Made by a program: the position numbers and the translations under genes. A stretch of DNA of 64,000 nucleotides, from positions 1,426,001 to 1,490,000 of the forward strand of contig NC_052104.1 in the NCBI RefSeq assembly GCF_012273895.1. Direction: 5' to 3'. The notes beneath the pieces are model-generated. The model had not been told where the DNA came from. It did not search any database and worked only from the letters and a program-made list of their open reading frames with translations. The DNA is from Zerene cesonia. Lineage: Eukaryota; Arthropoda; Insecta; Lepidoptera; Pieridae. Shown here one piece after another: positions 50,001 to 60,601 of the stretch (position 1 is the first letter of the stretch; the number at the start of each line of letters is the position of its first letter).

Positions 50001-52216
50001 TTCATTGAGCCCAAAGTGCAAGGTCTGTGGAAAATGGCTGCTGCTGCTAACTTCACTGTGGATGAGCTGGCTTCTTTGAAGGTATGTATTTAAAAAATAT
50101 ATGTAAAAGTAAATCTTTTACATCCTATCTATCTCTACTTGATAGTAAATCTTTTAGAAATAGTTAAAAAATCCAGAAATGAAATAAGAAATTATCATTT
50201 CAGTAATGTGAAAAACAAAAAATATGAAAAAAAAACAACATAATATGAAGCTGATAGGCTTGTGTGGGTTTGGAGAAAATAAACTCAAAATGTATTAGAA
50301 TATATTTGTTTTTCTTATATTAATACTAGCTGCACGCCCTGGCTCCGCCCGGCTAGTTATTTATCGTAATTGAAATAATATAAATTATCCTATCTTTTAA
50401 GTTGGATCAAACTGCACATGGTGTGCAAATTTTGTTAAAATCGGATGAATAGCTTAATAGTCCATCGCGGACAAACAACGTGACACGTAATTAATATATA
50501 TTTAGATTAGAAATGATCACTGCAAGCAGTGCGTCGCATTTTATAAAAGAAAATATAAACTTTTGAAGGATTTGAATTTCTCTTGTTATCTATTACTGGC
50601 GGCTTACTCCAGCTCTACCTCAATTAATAAGACATTGCGATTTTTATTGCGATTATCTTAACGACACTTCTTTAATATAACTATCGCCAAAATAACATTG
50701 TTAATTAACACTGATTTATATAAATTCCTTGCAGCATATTGATTTATTGTTAATCGTAAAAAATCTTCCAGCCCTCCCAAATCTACACCTTACGTTCTTT
50801 ACAGTAAAGTTGTTTTAACATTGTAGGTGGAGTTACAACACTACGAGTCGAGACTACTGAAGTTGCGAACGTTGCACGCGGACCATGTAAGCAAACTTGA
50901 GAAACATCATAGCAAGGTTAATGGCTTTTTGTTTATTATTTGCATTTTTTTATGTTATTTCACCAGTTTTATGCCCATTTAATTCCTCTTCAAGTTTTGT
51001 TTTCCAAACAAGGAGTCTTATCCTTGTCTAATTTTACTTATCATCATCATGTCATCACAATCGACTCCCAAAAGGGAGTCGAGCACGCTTCGGCACGAAT
51101 TGGGCCAGCTCGCACCGGGGAAGTACCACACCCCCACAGAAAACCGGCGTGAAATAGTGGCATGCCACTGTGTTTCGTACGGTGAGTGGGGGAGCCGGAG
51201 GCCCGTTTCCTTTTCCTTACCCGTCCTAGTCCATTCCTTCTTTCCAGTCGTTAGTCCTTTCCTTTTCCCTTTCCCCATAAAAGGGGGCAGCGCATTCACG
51301 GAGGTACTACCTTTGTGAATGTTTATGGGCGGTGGTGATCGCTTACCATCAGGCGAACCACCAGCTCAGCTGCCCGCTATGACATAAAAAAAAAAAAACA
51401 ATCAGTTCATCTGTTTATGTTCTCTTTAACACAAGCCATGAACATTTTTTTTTTCTAACTTTTATTCTATCGTCACACAATAATTACTATTTGTCGATTA
51501 CCAATACACAGACATACAGAATACAGTTGCATTGAGTCGATTCTAATGGCGACATCTTTTTTTCCATTAGTTCCCCAGTTTCCTTAGTTTGCCATTTTCC
51601 TTCTGAAGTTATTGGTGATCGCCGTTTCTGTTCTTATTCGCGATAATTCTTTCAAATCGTACATAAGAAGTCATTTTCTAAAACTGCCACAGATTATATC
51701 TTTAATAACATAAATTAACCGTCCTACCCTCACCACACTGTGTTGTTACATGAACTGTGATAGTAAGACAGTGAAATTCAGTGATGGTGTATTTCCGTTG
51801 AAAAAGAATCGAGACGGTAGCACGGGCGTAAATAAGATGGGTGACTAATTTTTTTATATGCAGTTGCTTTTTAACTAATTTGTAAGTTAGTGTACCGAGT
51901 CCGTAGTGAATAGTTCATCTAAATTCTGAATCAAAACCAGAATCTCTTTAGCCCCGTCCCTCTAGTCAAACTGTATAAAATCGAAATGAAAATCATAAAA
52001 TAGAAACATATCCAAATATATTATATCCATGTATATTTGTTCTCTATTTATTATTTGTACTATTCTCTATAATGTTTGTTTAAGGTGGCTGCCACGGGCG
52101 ACAAGATGGACCACTTCGCAGACACGCAACAAACCATCAAGAAACACACATTGAAAGTCGAGAAGATGCACGCAGATCTAGAAGGCAGGATCATGGCTAG
52201 ACACACTGAACTGTAG
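46863..52216 (+). CDS. LRPAP1: Alpha-2-macroglobulin receptor-associated protein (RAP), complete seven-exon gene
   Basis: RAP is an ER-resident chaperone that binds newly made LDL-receptor-family proteins and stops early ligand binding (family knowledge). Seven exons were joined by hand: 46863-47042, 47425-47637, 47920-48130, 49431-49595, 49984-50081, 50827-50916, 52085-52216. All have GT..AG introns and agree in phase (0,0,1,1,0,0). The product is 362 residues, close to mammalian RAP (about 357). It starts with a signal peptide (MGFRLFFGLVAALFVF, cleavage near residue 21), followed by a conserved family segment (FRMNKLNLLWTKAQQ), charged helical repeats, and a last exon ending MARHTEL. HTEL is an ER-retrieval tetrapeptide matching the HNEL of mammalian RAP. 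N-glycosylation sequons NKS, NLT and NFT are present. The ATG at 46863 is chosen because the signal peptide follows directly. The gene converges on mask and diverges from the candidate exon at 44664-44790. The symbol is the vertebrate one. Confidence 0.95.
47425..47637 (+). CDS. LRPAP1: RAP exon 2
   Basis: Acceptor TTCCAG before 47425 and donor GTATGT after 47637; 71 codons, phase 0 at both ends. Charged helical sequence including LTEPKLKSLYSDL and LREHFED, as in RAP domain 1. Confidence 0.93.
47920..48130 (+). CDS. LRPAP1: RAP exon 3
   Basis: Acceptor TTTCAG before 47920 and donor GTGAGT after 48130. 211 bp ending in phase 1. Contains FKDKKLNMLWAKAEASGFT followed by EELAALKEEF, the second copy of the RAP helical repeat (compare LNLLWTKAQ in exon 1). 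Confidence 0.93.
49431..49595 (+). CDS. LRPAP1: RAP exon 4
   Basis: Acceptor TCATCAG before 49431, donor GTAATG after 49595; 165 bp, enters and leaves in phase 1. Encodes DEEIDKFNEINYV and a basic segment (VRDKHRGLRDGFDRLERIA) typical of the region leading into RAP domain 3. Confidence 0.92.
49617..49742 (-). mobile_element. SINE 3' part, inverted, in RAP intron 4
   Basis: The plus strand reads GTGGTTCGCCTGATGGTGAG then CGATCACCACCCTTCATAAA, the reverse of the SINE tail. Begins about 20 bp after the exon 4 donor. Confidence 0.6.
49984..50081 (+). CDS. LRPAP1: RAP exon 5
   Basis: Acceptor TTTGTAG before 49984 and donor GTATGT after 50081. Encodes FIEPKVQGLWKMAAAANFT then VDELASLK, the third repeat of the L-W-x-x-A plus EELASLK pattern that marks RAP domains. 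Confidence 0.92.
50336..50511. mobile_element. CTAGCTGCACGCCCTGGCTC-type repeat in RAP intron 5
   Basis: CTAGCTGCACGCCCTGGCTC start, TTGTTAAAATCGGATGAATA core and TCGCGGACAAACAACGTGAC near the end. Inside the intron between exons 5 and 6. Confidence 0.5.
50827..50916 (+). CDS. LRPAP1: RAP exon 6
   Basis: 90 bp, 30 codons, acceptor ATTGTAG and donor GTTAAT. Encodes VELQHYESRLLKL and a His/Lys-rich helix (KLEKHHSK). Domain 3 of RAP is the high-affinity receptor-binding domain (family knowledge). Confidence 0.9.
51042..51398 (+). mobile_element. Lepidopteran SINE, near full length, in RAP intron 6
   Basis: Contains GGGAGTCGAGCACGCTTCGG, ACCGGCGTGAAATAGTGGCA, a pyrimidine-rich CCTTTCCTTTTCCC part, GTGATCGCTTACCATCAGGC and a CCGCTATGACATA(A)n tail. 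Its overlapping open frames on both strands are not genes. Related partial copies lie at 31148, 6233, 24157 and 49617. Confidence 0.75.
52085..52216 (+). CDS. LRPAP1: RAP exon 7 with HTEL ER-retrieval end
   Basis: Acceptor TGTTTAAG before 52085; 43 codons then TAG. Encodes a Lys/His-rich helix and ends DLEGRIMARHTEL. The final HTEL resembles KDEL-type retrieval signals. Confidence 0.93.
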   Translation: MAATGDKMDHFADTQQTIKKHTLKVEKMHADLEGRIMARHTEL

Positions 52217-52296
52217 ACTTAAAATGGTAGCTGTTCTATGTAGATATAATGATGGCATAGCTATATGAAGTGTTATGTGAAACATGTTTTAAATGT

Positions 52297-52302
52297 ATTA
52301 AA
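52297..52302 (+). terminator. Candidate RAP polyadenylation signal (ATTAAA)
   Basis: ATTAAA lies 81 bases after the stop codon. A canonical AATAAA at 52556-52561 could serve a longer 3' UTR. The choice between them cannot be made from sequence alone. Confidence 0.35.
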
Positions 52303-53668
52303 CCGTTTTACCATAATTACGTATATTGGAGTGAGTTTATAAATAATATAAAATAATGTTGTATAAATAATCTAAAAAATAGCGTACATGTGGTTGCTTC
52401 AAAAAATTAATCCACACATAAAAAAAAGTTTTAACCAAGAAATAATAGCATTGTGTGGGTGTCACAATAATTCCTTGGTATTTTCTGTAGTAAGTGGTTA
52501 ACATCATATATTTTTCTTTCTGTTTAGTTTATAAAATATTGATATTTAATTAAAAAATAAACCAAATATTCAAATTAACATAATTATTTTGATAAATGCA
52601 TTTTTAGATTATGTAATTGATTATTTTTAATAACTTCTATGAGTAATATTTTTGGAAAATGTATGAATCTCAAATATAAATAATTTTTTCGTTATTGGTT
52701 TGTTTTATTCTGGTTTTTCCATACCAAATATTGAGAATTAAAACATCGTTTCAAATTAGTATCAAAACGTAGGGAGATAATATGGGTTGATCTAGTTGAG
52801 AATAATATTATGAACTCTATTAAAAACAAAAGAAAAAAAAAATTTATCTATATATTTATACCTACTTAATTTCTTTCTAGTTTCAGTTGTAAACAGGTAA
52901 TATGGCCTCCAGAATTCCAAACATTGTCAGATTTTTTTTGTATTGAAAAGTTTTTTATTGTTTGCATTTATTTCAGAGTGAATATAAAAAGTTGTGATAT
53001 TTCAAAATAAGCTTCATATTTGATTTTGTGCTGATCTATATTTAATTTTGACTAAAACGTGTCATATGAATTAAAATATTACAAAACTCATCTTGTCTCA
53101 ACTATGTATATATGGATGATATATCAATGTATCAAATCTTAAATATGTGTGTGTAATTGAGTTCATCCTTTTAATCGAAAATTTCCCAATAATGGTCCCT
53201 TAAAATTTTCCCTGTGGGATAACGGAATAAAAAATCTAAGCTTACATCACCTATCTACCAGTAGGTCTTGTAAAATCGACCCAAACGTTTCAGAGATAAG
53301 CCGGTACAAACGGACAAAAAAAACTTGCTTTGGTATAATATGATATGATACATAATATCAGTTCAGCATCACATCCACATGCATTTGGAAGAAAAGCGGT
53401 TATTTTATTTTTACAAACAGACACCTTATTATATTTTTATTTATGTCTCAAATGTTATCGCTTTTTTAACATATAGACATGTAACAAGATATCAGCATCA
53501 GCAGCAACGGCAGCAATATCGCCCGAAGTTCGAAGCCTCGAAGATCACCAGTTTTAGTAGTCGGTACACGATGAGTGTACAATTATAGACATATGAGTTT
53601 TATTCTATAACTGCATTGTGTATATATAGTGAAATGCGGAGCGCGTCACGCGTAGTATTTTTAGATTA

Positions 53669-53815
53669 CTAGCTATACGCCCCGGCTTCGTCCATGGTAC
53701 ACATATGTTAGCCTATAGATCTCAAGGATCATATCCAATGGTGAAATATTATTGAAGTCGGTAAGCAGTTCCTGAGATTCAGGCATTCGAACTCTTCAGC
53801 TATATATTATAATAG
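53669..53815. mobile_element. CTAGCTATACGCCCCGGCTT-type short repeat
   Basis: CTAGCTATACGCCCCGGCTT, CCAATGGTGAAATATTATTG and CTCTTCAGCTATATATTATA. Lies between the convergent RAP and mask genes. Confidence 0.5.
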
Positions 53816-54773
53816 ATAGACTATTAGTATATTTGTCAGGCGCGAGAGTAATTTTTTTTTCTTATATTTTTAAAACAAATTACTTGTACATTATACATGT
53901 AGTTTCGTTATTCATGCATAATTATATCATTCTCTTAAAAAAGCAGTCTGTATTTAGGACTATTCGAGCGTGCAAAGTACTACAAGGATGGTTTCAGTAG
54001 CTTTTTCAGTAGGTGTGTAATTTCCTAATTTATAATGGGTGTGTATTACTCGCACTTAATGTATTCGCATAACTATTGTGCTTTTATCAGTTAATTTCAA
54101 GCAAATAATAAATACTTAATGGACATTATAATAGCTTTCTAATTATAAGCTTGTAAGTAGGTTGCTCAAAAATCATGTTGTATTTTATTGTTTGAGCTTC
54201 ATTTAACACATGAAGAATTACTAATTATTGATATATTCAGTGAATTTGAAGTTTCGTGTATAAATAGATGTGTCAACGTATTCCATTTACCTATAATCCT
54301 ATTGAGAGTTATAATAATTAAGTCATTTTATCCTAATACTAGTCGCCTACAAAATAAAATATAGCCTATGACACTCACATATAACGTGACTCTCTGTAAA
54401 AATCTCTCTCTGGAAAAATAATTTTTAATGTCGGTTTAGTAGATACAGATAATTAAAATTGAACTATTAATTAGTATAGCAGAATGTTTTTAAACTGTCT
54501 ATATATAAGATCATGAATTCGATACCTGTTTATTGTTATATGAAAGTCATGATTCTCCGAACTTATACTAATCACACACACGCCTCTTACACTAAAGCGG
54601 TAAGAAATTTTTGTAATTCAAACAGTATGGTTCTTAATAACTTTTATTATTTATAACTATAGAAAATGTTAAGTTTGCGTAACTATGGACAAGGCAACAT
54701 GAGGCGATATTTGTCACATACTCAACAAGGCAGTGAACATTAAATTAGGTAAGGATACTGCGCAGCATACGAC

Positions 54774-54870
54774 CGCCGATCGTGCATCCCTAAACGACGA
54801 TTGGTTAAAATATATTTATAGCTAATAATAGTTAATTGTGATTGGCTACTTTAGGGATGTACGACGCTGG
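54774..54870. repeat. Imperfect inverted repeat, about 30-bp arms
   Basis: Left arm has CGTGCATCCCTAAACGACG and ATTGG; the right arm, reversed, has CGTACATCCCTAAAGTAGC and CAAT. An AT-rich loop of about 30 bp separates them. It could be a small MITE or a structured piece of the mask 3' region. Confidence 0.5.
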
Positions 54871-55392
54871 CGCCACCTCGCGCCCCAAGAACACACTAGA
54901 GATACTTGACAACGGTTTATTCGCCTACAACTTACCGCAAATCCTGCTATATAACCATATTCGAGACACAGTCGTCCTCAGTATAATAATTTACTTATAA
55001 ATATACATTTACCCAAATAAACCTAAATAGAAAATAATGAAAAAAAAAACTCAGGTGGCATTAAAAACAGCAGTGGGTACAGTGCATCAATATATGATAT
55101 TTAATCTTCATGTACAAGCAAATTTATTAATACACGTTTAATAATCCGTCATAGTCTGCGCAATCGTTCGTCCGAATGTTATTTATTATGCCATAATATA
55201 GTAAAATATAGTAAGATGGCGCGGGCTGAAGGCAACTGAAAACGGCGTCGGAATCACATTCCAGGCTACCTAGGTCACGCTATCTACACCGCATGATCGC
55301 CGAGTAACAACTATAGTAATAATTTGTCTAAATGTACCGCAGCCGCCTCCGTACATATTATAATCTGTATATAATAATCTTTCTGCTAATAT

Positions 55393-55447
55393 CTACACCG
55401 TGTCCAGGTCGAGGCCGCCTCTAGTGGCTCCATTTGCTCCACGTTTG
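55393..55447 (-). CDS. mask: Possible terminal mask exon (17 codons plus stop)
   Basis: Acceptor TTGTTACAG, then in one frame KRGANGATRGGLDLDTV and TAG at 55393-55395. The other two frames give QTWSKWSH and a stop, or stay open longer. The phase that decides depends on sequence hidden in gap 4. The acceptor and the rise in GC support an exon; the exact C-terminus is inferred. Confidence 0.45.
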
Positions 55448-58400
55448 CTGTAACAATTAAATATTATTACTATTTATTGATCGGGACATTTAAAGAAAAC
55501 TGAAATTTATTAGATGATAAGTTTAGTTATGTTAGTATTGTTGACTCACTGTTGTACTAATTATATAATAAGCACGAGTTCGCCTGACATATCAAACCAA
55601 AATAGGAGCGTGCCTTACTTTTTTATCTTACGCTACGATAAGACAGTTATTGGTGTATTTTTTATTTTGTTTGTAGTCTATTAAGTTTTTATGTAAATGT
55701 TGTGTACAATAAATAATTATCTATTTACACCATCTTAAGGTTTGCCAGTGTGTGTGAATCTACACTCGTGGTGTACACGCTCTTGTATGTTTGTGTATGA
55801 CTACGTGTGCGTGTCGTGAGATATAGGCACAGACATTCCTTTAATTGGCACCAAAACAGGAATACAGTGAGTAGAATAACAAACAATTGTATAAGATGGA
55901 AACATAAGTTATGATGTCAAAATGGTCCCCACGTAAGTGTAAGTGAGAGACGTGNNNNNNNNNNNNNNNNNNNNNNNNNNNNNNNNNNNNNNNNNNNNNN
56001 NNNNNNNNNNNNNNNNNNNNNNNNNNNNNNNNNNNNNNNNNNNNNNNNNNNNNNNNNNNNNNNNNNNNNNNNNNNNNNNNNNNNNNNNNNNNNNNNNNNN
56101 NNNNNNNNNNNNNNNNNNNNNNNNNNNNNNNNNNNNNNNNNNNNNNNNNNNNNNNNNNNNNNNNNNNNNNNNNNNNNNNNNNNNNNNNNNNNNNNNNNNN
56201 NNNNNNNNNNNNNNNNNNNNNNNNNNNNNNNNNNNNNNNNNNNNNNNNNNNNNNNNNNNNNNNNNNNNNNNNNNNNNNNNNNNNNNNNNNNNNNNNNNNN
56301 NNNNNNNNNNNNNNNNNNNNNNNNNNNNNNNNNNNNNNNNNNNNNNNNNNNNNNNNNNNNNNNNNNNNNNNNNNNNNNNNNNNNNNNNNNNNNNNNNNNN
56401 NNNNNNNNNNNNNNNNNNNNNNNNNNNNNNNNNNNNNNNNNNNNNNNNNNNNNNNNNNNNNNNNNNNNNNNNNNNNNNNNNNNNNNNNNNNNNNNNNNNN
56501 NNNNNNNNNNNNNNNNNNNNNNNNNNNNNNNNNNNNNNNNNNNNNNNNNNNNNNNNNNNNNNNNNNNNNNNNNNNNNNNNNNNNNNNNNNNNNNNNNNNN
56601 NNNNNNNNNNNNNNNNNNNNNNNNNNNNNNNNNNNNNNNNNNNNNNNNNNNNNNNNNNNNNNNNNNNNNNNNNNNNNNNNNNNNNNNNNNNNNNNNNNNN
56701 NNNNNNNNNNNNNNNNNNNNNNNNNNNNNNNNNNNNNNNNNNNNNNNNNNNNNNNNNNNNNNNNNNNNNNNNNNNNNNNNNNNNNNNNNNNNNNNNNNNN
56801 NNNNNNNNNNNNNNNNNNNNNNNNNNNNNNNNNNNNNNNNNNNNNNNNNNNNNNNNNNNNNNNNNNNNNNNNNNNNNNNNNNNNNNNNNNNNNNNNNNNN
56901 NNNNNNNNNNNNNNNNNNNNNNNNNNNNNNNNNNNNNNNNNNNNNNNNNNNNNNGGTGTTGTGCGGCGGCTGGTCCCAGTGCGCGCGCTCGGGCGGCAGG
57001 TAGTGCAGCGGCAGCGCGTGCATCAGCGACAGCGCGGCCGCGGTCGCCGCGCCGCCGCCGCCGTACGCCTCGCCGACGCCGACGCCGACGCCGCTGCTCA
57101 CGTTCACGTTCACGCCGCTCATGCCGCTGACGCCTTGTTGCTGGGGAGGGGGATGATCGAGGTTACAGTTGTGTTTGTTAGTTATGGAATTTGGTCGGAT
57201 TTGTTTATTTATAGTATGTATTATATATATAATATTTAAATCGCGAATTATGAAGAATTTCGTACATTGACCCGGCATCGTGCATTGATGTAATTGCGTA
57301 GATGTCGTGCGAACGGGACGCTTTATTTTTACTCAAGAGCGACAAAAACAGTTGATATCAAGTCAATCTACAAATTTTTCTCGTACCTCGCGGTCATACT
57401 TTATATTAAGAGTTACTAAGATGGAGCGAAGATAAACAGTTTAGTTTCTATCGTTTTCCTTATGATTTTAAAACTGCGCTCAAAAAACCGGAAAATTATA
57501 CATTAACCTCAAAAATAAATACCATTCATAATTATTAATCAGCTCTACAGCTATAAATTCACTGTTAATATGTAAGATGCAAGGTCAATCGTCCGCACCC
57601 ACGCCCACCTATATGACGTATTACATGGAGTCAATCGAGGTCACTCAACTTCGCCTTTGTAATGTTCTCGTATTTAAAATTAAATATATATTTAAAATTA
57701 AGTATATATTTTTACTTTGCGTAAATTACTGAAGAAAGTGTTATGTATGCTATCTACGAGTGGGAAGCATTAGCTTTGAAAGTTCTCAGCGACGATTCTA
57801 AATACGATCTGTAAGCGCGTTGCCAGAAGATTGTTAGGGATTCATTTTTTTTTAGGTTAGAAAATTCTCAGCGAAATAGAGCCTGTATTGTTGGCGCTTA
57901 TTTCCCTGGTGCTTATCATTCATAATCTTTATTTTGCAACGTTCGATTTGTTCGTTTGCTTGTCAGAAACATTTGCCCCATGCAATGTGCGCGTGTGCCG
58001 CCCACCTGGTATCTGTCGTGGTCGGTGCGGTGGTGCGCGTGGTGCCAGTCGTCGCCGGCGGTCAGCTTCCACGCGCGCTCGGTGCCGATCGGCCGCGGCT
58101 TGCGCTCTTCCTCCTCGCCCCACGACACGCCGCCCACGCCGACACCCACGCCCACGCCGCGCTCCAGGAGCGACTGCCGGATGATAAATATCGTGTATAT
58201 AAAATATTTCGACACATTGATATCCCATTTTTTGAAGTCGGTTTAAAACATGATGCCTAAATGATGTAGTTCAAGATGTGCATTGTGAGTGCGTACCTGG
58301 TATGGGTGGTGCGGCTGCTGGTGCTGCTGGTGCGGCGCGTGCTGCTGGTGCGGCGTGTGCGGCTGGTGCTGCTGGTGCGGCGCGCTCTGCTGGTACGACA

Positions 58401-60566
58401 TCAGCAGCGAGCTCAGGTTGCCGCCAGCATTGCCGCCCGCGAACAGTTGCTGCTGGCACACACAAGATGATGCTTTAGTGGGAGGTGTTAAGCACAGACA
58501 GATAGATCAGAAATTATTAATTTAATGAGCAAGGAATTATCAAAAACGTTACTTTTAAATATACTTTTTGAATAGATTTACATTCTAATTGTTATCAGGC
58601 CGATTCTATGATCTATTACAATTTATTCCATACCTGGCCTAGTTGACCCACGGTCACGGACAAAACTAGTATTTTAAAGCTTATGTTTTATCCCGTAATT
58701 CGATTCATATAAAATAATTATAGGTTTATAAACACTAGTTACCTGTGCCGAGTGCTTGTGCTGATGCTGCAGCAGCGGGTGGCGCTGCGCGAAGTCGGGC
58801 GCGCGCGGGTTGAGCCGCGACACGCCCTCCACGCCCACGCCACCCACGCCCACGTAGCCCAGCCCCACGCCCGACACACCCACGCCGCTCGACATCGATA
58901 CCTGCGTTATCATTAAAATAATGGTCAAATAATTGATGTTTCTTTTAAGCACAAAAAAATGAATATAATGTGCATAGAGAAAACAAAATTATCAACCTAT
59001 TTTTACATTGTAAAATCAAATAAACGGAAGTAGTGCGTTGGTGAATTCCATACATATGAAATATTTTTTTAAACATCTTACATACATCATATTAAATCTC
59101 ATGTTTTAAGCAATAAAGATTTTTATTTGTAAAACATCGTCTAGGCGCAAAATTATATATATAATTTACCATGATGTTGTGTCCATTTCGTGAGTTATCT
59201 TGATAGATAGGTCCGTTCCGGGATAGTCCACTCATATCCATTGAGTTCATATTGTTACCTGCAATTATTCATTAAAGAAGTTAGAAAAAAACATGGAAAA
59301 TATACATTTTTTTTGCAATATTGTATATCAGTTTATCGACAAGTATTTAGGAAAAAAATAGGATAATTTTTGTTTGTTACGATTTAGCTCAAAAACCACT
59401 GAACCAATTAAAAAACAAATATTCTACCATTATATGGGTAAATTTCAGATTTACAAGGGCGACTTATTTATCCTGCGACAATCTGGATAAAGTTTCATCT
59501 AATAAAAAACAAAGTGGTGTGTACCCATGTTGGCGCTCGGCTGCTGGTGGTATGGCTGGTGCTGGTGGTGCAGCAGCGGCGCGGGCGGCGGGGTGGAGCC
59601 GTGCGACGACGTGCGCGAGCACGGCGAGCAGCCGCCGCCGCCGCCGCGGTACCCGGGCGCCTTGCTCGCGTCCACCTGCGCACGCGCACACACACACGGT
59701 AACAATATAATCTTAGTAAATATAATTTCCCAAGCTTTGAGATAAATTCAAATGTTTGAAGTCTGGCAGCACATGCCGAGTCACAATGTATGTTTTATTC
59801 TGAAAATCCCGCGAAAACGATAATTATGCGAGTTTCCCTTTAGCTCAGCCGCAAGCTATGCATTAAAATATAATAAAGCTTAGGTGTATGTGCACACCTG
59901 CGGCGGCGGCGGGTCGACGTTGTGCGGCTCGCTGGCCCACACGGCGGCGCCGGCGCCGGCCGACAGGTCCTTGAACAGCGAGTACTCCTGCGCGCCGCCG
60001 CCCCCCGCGCCGCCCGCGCCTGCGCCCCCGCCCGCGCCCGCTGCGCCTGCGCTGCCGCCGCTCGCGCTGCCTGACGACTGCAATACATCAATGAGTTTTT
60101 ATTTTTTTTGTTTTTATAAGTTTACATGCATCCTACCAAAAAAAATAAATAAATAAATAAGAAATGACGGCCAAATTCAATAAAACGTACGTATTCTACG
60201 TTTGGTTGCGTACTGCGCCGAAAAAAGAATTGAGATCTAACTACAACAATTAAAAATATGACCTTATAAATTAAATGTAGAATTATTCACATGTCATAAT
60301 CACTAATAAGATGTTATTTGAATTTTGAAATGGCATAAAGCCTATATTTAGGATGATGTATAGTAAGTAGTGATATTAAGTAGTTAAACGAATATGAAGT
60401 AGGGTACTCACTTGTGGTGTGGTATTAATATGCAGAGCTGAAGTAGATGTGTTCACTGGGTTGTCTTCATTGCTCCATGTACTTGAATTGTCCGGGCTTA
60501 GCTGTGAATGAAATTAATTGGTTATTCGTTATTTCGGAAGGAATCACGGTTGACTTTAATACTTTG

Positions 60567-60601
<35 letters not shown>

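Larger units (their letters stand above)
52303..55392. other. Convergent intergenic region between RAP and mask
   Basis: Should contain both 3' UTRs. Holds the repeat at 53669 and the inverted repeat at 54774. TTTATT strings on the plus strand at about 54918, 55123 and 55181 are possible minus-strand AATAAA signals for mask. Confidence 0.45.

Noticed and set aside
51018..51318. Open frames of 89 and 93 codons on both strands
   Set aside because: Lie entirely within the SINE at 51042-51398.
55943..57130. Plus-strand open frame of 395 codons through gap 4 with Arg-rich end
   Set aside because: Antisense shadow of the mask exon at 56955-57140 plus N.
57888..58260. Several overlapping open frames on both strands
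   Set aside because: Frame shadows of the GC-rich mask exon at 58006-58173; only the frame with KPRPIGTERAWK fits both splice sites.
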